The notes under the pieces: model-generated
The model's input: the letters and a program-made list of their open reading frames with translations, nothing else
What the model was told of the DNA's origin: nothing
Database searches by the model: none
Shown: positions 1 to 5,418 of the stretch, in pieces
Layout of the letters: every line of letters starts with the position of its first letter
Numbering within the stretch: position 1 is the first letter of the stretch
NCBI GenBank assembly: GCA_023415895.1
Contig: JAEZJA010000222.1
Coordinates: forward strand, 1-9,090
Reading direction: 5' to 3'
Source of the DNA: Bacillota bacterium
GTDB lineage: Bacteria > Bacillota > Clostridia > Oscillospirales > Acutalibacteraceae
DNA: 9,090 nucleotides
Position numbers and translations under genes: made by a program

Positions 1-211
1 CCAGAATCCCCTTCTTCAGTGTATCTCCCCGACGATACTTGTGCCGCATTAGTCTGGCAAAAAGCAAGGGGAGTACGGCTAAAAGTAGGTTCCAGACCAT
101 CATGATATGGAGAAAACGGCGCGTGATGCAAAAGACAACCAAGCCGCCGATGGCATATGCCCCAAGACACAGAGCAAAGCCGAACTCCTGTTTGTAGTTG
201 GTCAGTTTCAT
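1..211 (-). CDS. DUF1361-type integral membrane protein (3' end outside window)
   Basis: Seventy codons are visible, reading leftward from an ATG at 211-209 and continuing off the window edge. The start is set by an AAAGGAGAG ribosome binding site about 6 nt upstream. The product begins MKLTNYKQEFGFALCLGAYA, so the first membrane segment covers about residues 10-29. A second hydrophobic segment around residues 37-53 contains the motif MVWNLLLAVLPLLFARL, which resembles the WNLxLAxxPLxxA signature of DUF1361 membrane proteins. A basic cytoplasmic-looking stretch (RHKYRR) follows. The family's function is not known and I do not infer one. It is transcribed separately from the permease operon, from the promoter at 338-366. 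The family call rests on one motif in a partial sequence, so it is moderately secure; that this is a real membrane protein gene is more certain. Confidence 0.72.
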   Translation of the reverse strand, partial: MKLTNYKQEFGFALCLGAYAIGGLVVFCITRRFLHIMMVWNLLLAVLPLLFARLMRHKYRRGDTLKKGIL

Positions 212-337
212 CAAGTCTCTCCTTTTGAAGAGGGATTCATCCTCATTTTTTTAGAAGCACAGCCGCTCCCGATCAGGGACAGTTTTGCTTTATGGTTTGT
301 GATGAATTGTAAAATCTGTTGGAACCTAGCCAATATA

Positions 338-366
338 ATTTTAACATATTCACCAATTGTTGTCAA
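338..366 (-). promoter_or_regulatory. Housekeeping (SigA-type) promoter, extended -10, for the DUF1361 gene
   Basis: Read on the minus strand, TTGACA lies at 366-361, followed by a 17-nt spacer and TAAAAT at 343-338. A TG dinucleotide one base before the -10 gives an extended -10 (TGTTAAAAT). The -35 is a perfect match and the -10 has one mismatch to consensus. Transcription would begin near 331, giving a leader of about 120 nt before the ATG at 211. No obvious riboswitch or strong hairpin is seen in that leader. Confidence 0.75.
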
Positions 367-515
367 TGAAAGCAAGCAGCCATACAACCACCGTGCGCAC
401 CTGTATGTATTATGTATATGAAACAAGAAAATTGCGCCTGTTCATCCAATCATCCGTCTCCTTCGCATCGGATAATTTGTTTGCGTCAGGGTACACTATT
501 GCCGATGCTTTATAA

Positions 516-523
516 GGGAGGTG
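516..523 (+). promoter_or_regulatory. Ribosome binding site that selects a TTG start for the DUF1540 gene
   Basis: GGGAGGTG is a near-perfect anti-16S match. The TTG at 530 lies 6 nt after it, the ideal distance. The ATG at 526 is only 2 nt away and opens a frame that stops after three codons (ATG ATT GGA TAA). The site therefore supports TTG as the true start. Confidence 0.8.
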
Positions 524-529
524 TTATGA

Positions 530-703
530 TTGGATAAGTGCGAACACGCCAATACAAGCATTCGCTGTTCCGTTCAGCAGTGCATGTATCATTGCCAGGA
601 AGAGAACTACTGCTCTTTGGATAGCATCCAGGTTGGCACACATGAACAAAACCCGACGATGCAGGAATGCACGGACTGTGAGTCATTTAAGGTAAGAGGG
701 TAA
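530..703 (+). CDS. DUF1540 domain-containing cysteine-rich small protein
   Basis: This 57-residue protein starts at TTG 530 and ends at TAA 701-703. It begins MDKCEHANTSIRCSVQQC and has seven cysteines at residues 4, 13, 18, 22, 28, 47 and 50. The layout I-x-C-x4-C-x3-C-x5-C, then x18-C-x2-C-x-S-F, matches the DUF1540 pattern in which small Cys-rich proteins of spore-forming Bacillota end in TxCxxF. The cysteine spacing suggests a metal-binding (probably zinc or iron) mini-domain; that is inference, because no function is established for the family. The whole protein is essentially one domain with a short N-terminal extension that carries the extra Cys4. It is the only rightward gene in the window and has no partner gene. 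The length, start context and motif agree well, so I am confident of the gene and the family but not of its role. Confidence 0.87.
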   Translation: MDKCEHANTSIRCSVQQCMYHCQEENYCSLDSIQVGTHEQNPTMQECTDCESFKVRG

Positions 704-713
704 TTTTAAAATG

Positions 714-755
714 CAAGGGGCTATTGCAAAACGAATGTTGTGCAATAGCCCCTTG
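714..755. terminator. Perfect 15-bp inverted repeat, probable transcription terminator
   Basis: The arms CAAGGGGCTATTGCA (714-728) and TGCAATAGCCCCTTG (741-755) pair without mismatch around a 12-nt loop. Read on the minus strand the hairpin is followed by CATTTTAAAATT, a weakly T-rich tail, so it best fits the terminator of the leftward permease operon that ends at 880. On the plus strand it lies 10 nt after the DUF1540 stop but lacks a T-tract. It lies between two convergent genes, so it may serve both. The structure is certain; the function is inferred. Confidence 0.68.
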
Positions 756-879
756 ATCATGGTAAAAATCGGCGTTCATTACCGTAAACTATTTTTCAAT
801 TGGAAATGCTATGATCACAAACAAAGTGCCATGCGTTTTTACATTCGCTATAAGGGTGAATTCTCCTATTCAGCCATGA

Positions 880-1803
880 TCATCCGACCAGACCGCTGCG
901 TTCGATGCTCTCTACAAAATAACGCTGACAGAACAGATAGAGAATCACCATAGGCAATATCAGCAGAACGATACCAGCGTATTTGATCAGAGTAATTGCC
1001 GCAGGGTCAGATACGCCCATACCGGTCATATCGTTGACGTGACCAAGTCCGGTAAGAGCGGATGCCATCGTTTTAATTTCCTGAAAAAAGACGGAGGAAT
1101 ACAGGCTGTCCAACCACTGCCATACACAGGAAAAGAGAAACACGGTCATCATCATGGGTACGGCGCCGGGGAGCATAATTTTAACAAAAGCTTTCATCGG
1201 CCCAGCGCCATCTACATAGGCGGCTTCCTCGAGGGCTTTGGGCATTCCCATGAAATACTGCCGAAGAAGAAACACATACAGCCCATTTTTTAGTCCCGTG
1301 CAAGTCAGTCCCATCAGCACGAAGGGCCAAGGGGTATCGATCATGTGCATGCCCTGAAAAATCAGATACAGCGGCATGAGCATTAAATCGGGAGGAATTA
1401 CCATGCACACGATTAGCCCGATAAACAATGCGTTGCGTCCTCGGAATTTGAAACGGGCAAAACCGTATCCAACCCAGGTTGCTGCCGCGGTCTGACAGAA
1501 AGCCACAAGCAAAGAAATGCCCATCGTGGTCAGCAAGGTCTTGGGCATATCCATCCATGCCCACATCATCTTATAATTTTGCAGGGTAAAGTTCGCCGGA
1601 ATATATCGAACGGTCAGGTTATACAGGTCTTCTACCGCCATCAAGGAACGGGAGACCTTAGAATACAAAGGAAAAAGGACAACAAAGCAGATTCCTGCGA
1701 GAAGGATTCCCCGAACAATCGCCCAGGCCGTCATGCCGGATCGCCGGATGATTGCCTGTTTTTTTTCTGGGGATGGACGTCCTTTTCTGGTCGTTGTCTC
1801 CAT
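880..1803 (-). CDS. Carbohydrate ABC transporter permease, MalG type (second pair)
   Basis: This is one of the two channel-forming subunits of a sugar importer in the cytoplasmic membrane. The 307 residues carry about six membrane segments (roughly 27-49, 88-112, 124-143, 157-179, 212-232, 273-292). The EAA loop that docks to the ATPase is clear at about 191-212: EEAAYVDGAG, ending KIMLP. The C-terminus QRYFVESIERSGLVG is the typical MalG-like ending. The length is slightly above the usual 275-300 because of a basic N-terminal tail (residues 1-25). The ATG at 1803 is preceded by AAAGGAG about 10 nt away, and the gap from the upstream permease is 17 nt, so the two form a heterodimeric pair in one operon. 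It is the last gene of the operon; the hairpin at 714-755 follows. The substrate cannot be told from the sequence, though DUF5696 linkage suggests an oligosaccharide. Confidence 0.93.
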   Translation of the reverse strand: METTTRKGRPSPEKKQAIIRRSGMTAWAIVRGILLAGICFVVLFPLYSKVSRSLMAVEDLYNLTVRYIPANFTLQNYKMMWAWMDMPKTLLTTMGISLLVAFCQTAAATWVGYGFARFKFRGRNALFIGLIVCMVIPPDLMLMPLYLIFQGMHMIDTPWPFVLMGLTCTGLKNGLYVFLLRQYFMGMPKALEEAAYVDGAGPMKAFVKIMLPGAVPMMMTVFLFSCVWQWLDSLYSSVFFQEIKTMASALTGLGHVNDMTGMGVSDPAAITLIKYAGIVLLILPMVILYLFCQRYFVESIERSGLVG

Positions 1804-1820
1804 ACTGCACCGCTCCTTTC

Positions 1821-2744
1821 TTATTCTTGATAGAAGATAAATTTGGAAACAATCTTAAATACAATTGCCAAGACGGCCAAAATCAGTAACATATAACTCC
1901 ATGCCATGGAGGAACTGAGCCCAAAATTCAGGGAATCGTACGCTGCTGAATGAATCCGGCTGATGACGGGATTGGACACATTGGTAAAGGAATCAATGAT
2001 GCAGTAGATTACTGCCACCAAAATCAATGGGCTGACCATCGGTAGGCTGATTTTCCAGAACACTTCCCATTTGCTGGCCCCCTCAATATAACTAGCCTCA
2101 AATAGGGAAGGCGATACGGATTGCAGCCCGGCCAGGAAGATGATGATGGGAACAGCCGACATGATCGTAATGTCGTAAACGCGGGACACGGTATCAATGA
2201 TGAAATTGGTAATCTGCGGGCTGATGTTGAGCTGCTGCAAATACAAAATCAACTGTTCAGACAGCTGTTCACCCACGGCAGAGTTGCCAGCCGCCTGCGA
2301 ACCGGAGGATAGCAGGGTGCTGAATTGGTCTCCTTTATCCACGCTCTCAACGACGCCGGAGGCAATGATGACAGGCAAAAACAAAATGGCTCGAACCACG
2401 CCGCGTCCGCGGAACTTTTGGTTGAGCAGACTCGCTACGAAAAAGCTAAACAGGACGACTACGGGTACGTTGATGAGCATATCCCTGACGGAGGTAATCA
2501 CCATGGACCGGAAATCCGGATCCACGGCGAAGATATACCGGTAGTTTTCAAATCCCAAAAAGTCAAGCCGATATCCCGACGCGACCACGTTGAGCTTACT
2601 GAAACTGAAAATCAGTGATTGAATAACCGGGAACGCCACGAATGCGAGCATGCCCACGATCAGCGGTGCCACAAAGACGTAGCCGATCCGGCGCTGCTTG
2701 ACTTCCAGCGACCGGTTTTTTCGCGCTTTTGTTTGTTTCAGCAT
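1821..2744 (-). CDS. Sugar ABC transporter permease, MalF type, with enlarged loop (second pair)
   Basis: This is the MalF-side partner of the downstream permease. From the ATG at 2744 it has 307 residues. An upstream ATG at 2771 is rejected because it lies inside the preceding gene, while AAGGAGGGA sits about 7 nt before 2744. Membrane segments are near 20-47, 88-107, 117-131, 189-210, 237-252 and 281-305. The EAA loop at 216-237 reads FEASYIEGASKWEVFWKISL and then P. After LFLPVIIASG (121-130) the usual short loop is replaced by about 55 polar residues (133-187) rich in Gly, Ser and Gln, which by topology should face outside. The conserved N-terminal IGYVFVAPLIVG (20-31) and the FENYRYIF block (65-72) are normal for the family. 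The SD overlaps the stop codon of the DUF5696 gene, which suggests translational coupling. Confidence 0.92.
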   Translation of the reverse strand: MLKQTKARKNRSLEVKQRRIGYVFVAPLIVGMLAFVAFPVIQSLIFSFSKLNVVASGYRLDFLGFENYRYIFAVDPDFRSMVITSVRDMLINVPVVVLFSFFVASLLNQKFRGRGVVRAILFLPVIIASGVVESVDKGDQFSTLLSSGSQAAGNSAVGEQLSEQLILYLQQLNISPQITNFIIDTVSRVYDITIMSAVPIIIFLAGLQSVSPSLFEASYIEGASKWEVFWKISLPMVSPLILVAVIYCIIDSFTNVSNPVISRIHSAAYDSLNFGLSSSMAWSYMLLILAVLAIVFKIVSKFIFYQE

Positions 2745-2750
2745 AGGGCT

Positions 2751-2760
2751 TCCCTCCTTA
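2751..2760 (-). promoter_or_regulatory. Ribosome binding site overlapping the DUF5696 stop codon
   Basis: On the minus strand TAAGGAGGGA combines the TAA stop of the DUF5696 gene (2760-2758) with a consensus Shine-Dalgarno. The permease ATG follows at 2744. This places the start at 2744, 27 nt inside the longest open frame, and predicts that ribosomes finishing DUF5696 help to start the permease. Confidence 0.75.
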
Positions 2761-5316
2761 CAGAACCACAAAATTTTCCGCGTCTACACGAAATTCGGAA
2801 CCCTCATAGGGCTGCTGATTATAATTGACAACCACGCTGGTGCCGTTCGAGAAAGTAGTCTTAAACACGCCGTTAGCCAGCTTCACGTGATCCGTCATCT
2901 CGAGACCGGCTGTACCCGAAGCAGGAGCCGCTTGGTTGAGCGTATCAAGGATTGTTTCTTTTACGTCGGCCCAGTCACAGGAAAAATACTGGTTGTATTC
3001 CGTATCACGAAGCTGATCGCTGGCTGCTGCGGTGATGGTGAAGGACAAGCCTGCGCCTGTTTCCACCGCTCGCAGAAGATGATGGCGACTTCCACCCGCC
3101 AAATTGATGGGCTTTCCGGTAAAATTCACGTTTCCGCTGATGACCAGCTGTAAAAACGGCACGCTGTCATCCACGGCGTCGTATCCGCTGGAATCCATAG
3201 GCAGTTCCGTTACGTGCGTGGACATAGGCAGTGTGTAGGCGTTTCCGTATTCCACCAGCAGGGAATAGTCCCTGAGCGATGACAGAGCCGCCTTCAGGTT
3301 GGCAAGCGCTGTCTGACGATCCACGACCCTGCCCTCTTTGTAATCGGCGGCGAGGTCTCTTCCCACGCTGCGCAGCGATAAATTCTTGCTGTTCAAAGCG
3401 GCAAATTCACTGTGGAACGAGGCGAAAAGGCTTTCATAGCGACGCGGGCTGATCAGATACCGCGGTTGGGCATCCGTATCCAGCGCAAAGGTGGCGGGAT
3501 TGTAGGGGTAGATTACCGCGTTGGTGCGGGTGAGGAAACTGGCCGTGTCGCGGCGAACGTTGTACGAATCAAAGAGGGTGTTCCGGTAAGCATACAGCAA
3601 GTCGACATCGGGATAGAGCTCGACTCCTGCTTGGTTTGCGGTATCCAGAAGAGAGGCAAAGCCCTTTTCCCCTCCCAGCTTGTCAACCACATCCAACGTA
3701 GCCGCGTAGCTCTGACGCATACCGCCGTTGAACATACCGCTGTACCTTGCCTGGACGGCGGACAAATCCACTCCCGCCTGCCCAAGCTCTTGCAGAATCG
3801 CGGCGGTGTCTTCAAAGGAGGTCAGCGCACGAGTCACTGTAATGGGGATACCGGCGATGTTTTCCGTCACATCGATTGCCCCGATGAATTCGAGGGTAAG
3901 CGCACGACTGCCGGTTACCCGTGCGGTCTGTCCGTCAAAGAGGATCGAGCGATACAGCTTGGCCATGCCCACATATCCCGCATCGTTTCCGGTCAAAAAG
4001 CGGTAGCTTACTGACATTTCGCCGCGGTACCTCTCCTGCTGATAAATATTCATGATGTTATTAGAACCGCCAACCGTTTGCACGGCTTTTTCACGAATCC
4101 GGAATTCGGTATATACAGTGTTATAGCTGGTGGTGTGTCCCGAGGAGCTGGCGTTGACATTGGCCAACGCATCGCCCTGTTCAATAACTGCCAGAAAAGC
4201 CGATTCGCCGTTTTTAAGGCCGAATACGGGCAGGGGGGCGCCGTCCGTGTTATACGTGTTTTCTTCCATAAACAGCGCTTTATCCCGTCCGTAAATCGGT
4301 ACGGAATATGCCGCAAGGGTATCCTTTCCGTTGTGGAAGCGAAGGAGGGAGCCTGAACCGTCAGGAAGCAGAATATAACCGTCTGCGTCAATCCCCGCCG
4401 AGCCAAAATGCTCCAACAGAGCGACACGCTCAATTAAGAATTCGCGGGGCATCTCCAGTTCGTCCGCCGGCATCGTGACGAGCAGACGGCCATCCGCGAT
4501 GGTATAGCGAATGGTCAGATTGAAAACGCTGTCCGTTTTGGATTCCGTGACCTGATTGGCGGCGTTGTCCGCTTCCAAATCTTCACGGGTATACCCCGTC
4601 GTAGCGACAATATCGTGTATTTTCTGCGCGATATTGGGAGCAGGGGAAGCGTTGCGCAGTACCCAGACCGCACCTTTCTTCGCTGCGGGATACTTGACTT
4701 CAAGCTCGCGTCCATAATTGGGATCCTGGATGTTTTTAAGGTCTACCAACATGTAATAGCGTTCCAGCGTTTTTTTATCACTGGCGCTCAATTTGTTGAG
4801 AATGATGCCCTCAAACCGTGTTTTTTCTACAATGACGGGAACAAGCTTTTTCTCTTCAACCGCACCAAGTGTGTACTGTACGGACAAGGTATTATTATCT
4901 ACACGGATGCGATATTGTCCTTTGGCAACCGCGTCGGTATAGGTGTTCATGGAACGCGTATTGCCCGTGCTGTCGCTGTAAATGATCCTTGCCTGCGCGG
5001 CCATGTTGCTTTTGTTTTCGGGGGAGGCTACGGGATCGGTATCTCTGTCCTGTGGATTGGAGTACCACATTTTGCCCGCAGCATCCCGTACCGCGATTTC
5101 CGCAGTTTGATTGTTAACAAAAAGGGTGAGTCCGTCTTTGGATAACACCTCTTGAAATTCACGGGAGGCTGGATTGTTGGGTGTTGTGCCCGCATAGATA
5201 TAGTGATTTTCGTCAAGCCCCTCCACGATGGTCGCGTTTATGCCGCAACCGCTGAGCAGCAGGGTACTCGCTGTTAGTGCGGCGATAGCGGGAAGCAGCA
5301 ATCGTCTGTGTTTCAT
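2758..5316 (-). CDS. DUF5696 domain-containing lipoprotein
   Basis: This is a large surface lipoprotein of 852 residues. The N-terminus MKHRRLLLPAIAAL is a signal peptide with lipobox LLSGC, so Cys24 would be lipidated and the protein held on the outer face of the membrane. Residues about 50-300 are beta-rich, like a sugar-binding or mutarotase-type sandwich. Residues 316-345 carry LLPDGSGSLLRF and PIYGRD, which I recognise as DUF5696 signatures. Residues about 490-740 alternate helices and strands like a TIM barrel, with GVELYPDVDLLY (564-575), SLLVEYGNAYTLP (685-697) and VPFLQLVISGNVNFTGKPIN (719-738). That resembles glycoside hydrolase barrels; enzyme activity is my inference and no catalytic pair is proven. 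The family is biochemically uncharacterised as far as I know. The ATG at 5316 was chosen for the signal peptide. AAAGGA is about 12 nt upstream, so the ATG at 5328 is an alternative start, though too close to that SD. Confidence 0.88.
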   Translation of the reverse strand: MKHRRLLLPAIAALTASTLLLSGCGINATIVEGLDENHYIYAGTTPNNPASREFQEVLSKDGLTLFVNNQTAEIAVRDAAGKMWYSNPQDRDTDPVASPENKSNMAAQARIIYSDSTGNTRSMNTYTDAVAKGQYRIRVDNNTLSVQYTLGAVEEKKLVPVIVEKTRFEGIILNKLSASDKKTLERYYMLVDLKNIQDPNYGRELEVKYPAAKKGAVWVLRNASPAPNIAQKIHDIVATTGYTREDLEADNAANQVTESKTDSVFNLTIRYTIADGRLLVTMPADELEMPREFLIERVALLEHFGSAGIDADGYILLPDGSGSLLRFHNGKDTLAAYSVPIYGRDKALFMEENTYNTDGAPLPVFGLKNGESAFLAVIEQGDALANVNASSSGHTTSYNTVYTEFRIREKAVQTVGGSNNIMNIYQQERYRGEMSVSYRFLTGNDAGYVGMAKLYRSILFDGQTARVTGSRALTLEFIGAIDVTENIAGIPITVTRALTSFEDTAAILQELGQAGVDLSAVQARYSGMFNGGMRQSYAATLDVVDKLGGEKGFASLLDTANQAGVELYPDVDLLYAYRNTLFDSYNVRRDTASFLTRTNAVIYPYNPATFALDTDAQPRYLISPRRYESLFASFHSEFAALNSKNLSLRSVGRDLAADYKEGRVVDRQTALANLKAALSSLRDYSLLVEYGNAYTLPMSTHVTELPMDSSGYDAVDDSVPFLQLVISGNVNFTGKPINLAGGSRHHLLRAVETGAGLSFTITAAASDQLRDTEYNQYFSCDWADVKETILDTLNQAAPASGTAGLEMTDHVKLANGVFKTTFSNGTSVVVNYNQQPYEGSEFRVDAENFVVL

Positions 5317-5418
5317 CGGGTTAACCATTCCTTTCACAAACTGGGAGTTCTGCACGAGCCGACCGAAGGAGCGCTCGCCCCTTTCATCGGGCAATAGTGC
5401 ATCGTTACTCGCTTCTTC
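5317..5418 (-). other. 102-nt gap inside the operon, before the DUF5696 gene
   Basis: All other gaps in this operon are 13-42 nt. I see no housekeeping promoter here. The stretch contains a weak inverted repeat (CGAGC at 5355-5359 and GCTCG at 5373-5377, 13-nt loop) and, near its end, the GAAAGGA ribosome binding site. It may act as an RNA processing or stabilising element, or be neutral spacer. Confidence 0.4.

Larger units (their letters stand above)
212..529. other. Divergent intergenic region between DUF1361 and DUF1540 genes
   Basis: This AT-rich stretch of 318 nt separates two divergently transcribed genes. It holds the minus-strand promoter at 338-366, the untranslated leader of the DUF1361 gene with its AAAGGAGAG site near 217-225, and the ribosome binding site of the DUF1540 gene at its right end. 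Open frames inside it (107-421 plus, 211-426 minus) have no plausible ribosome binding site and no recognisable product. I do not see a clear housekeeping promoter for the rightward gene. Confidence 0.6.

Noticed and set aside
230..244. GAGG...CCTC hairpin followed by seven T on the plus strand
   Set aside because: The stem is only 4 bp and no plus-strand gene lies upstream to be terminated.
107..421. 104-residue open frame on the plus strand in the left intergenic region
   Set aside because: It overlaps the DUF1361 gene and its promoter, lacks a ribosome binding site, and its protein shows no family-like pattern.
211..426. 71-residue minus-strand frame whose stop overlaps the DUF1361 start
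   Set aside because: It covers the promoter at 338-366 and so would not be transcribed from it; no ribosome binding site or recognisable domain.
714..755. Arms of the hairpin recall IS6-family ends (G-rich then CTRTTGCAAA)
   Set aside because: The arms are only 12 nt apart, with no transposase remnant or target duplication, so a terminator is the simpler reading.
754..882. TGATCATGG and CCATGATCA inverted repeat (9 bp, 111 nt apart)
   Set aside because: The core is self-palindromic and the right arm is inside coding sequence; it is short enough to arise by chance.
3412..4014. 200-residue plus-strand frame opposite the DUF5696 gene
   Set aside because: It is antisense to an intact, family-supported gene; long shadow frames are expected at this base composition.
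494..5399. CACTATTGCCGATG at 494-507 resembles CACTATTGCCCGATG on the minus strand at 5399-5385
   Set aside because: A 10-mer plus 4-mer match with an indel is not unusual in 9 kb, and the contexts differ.
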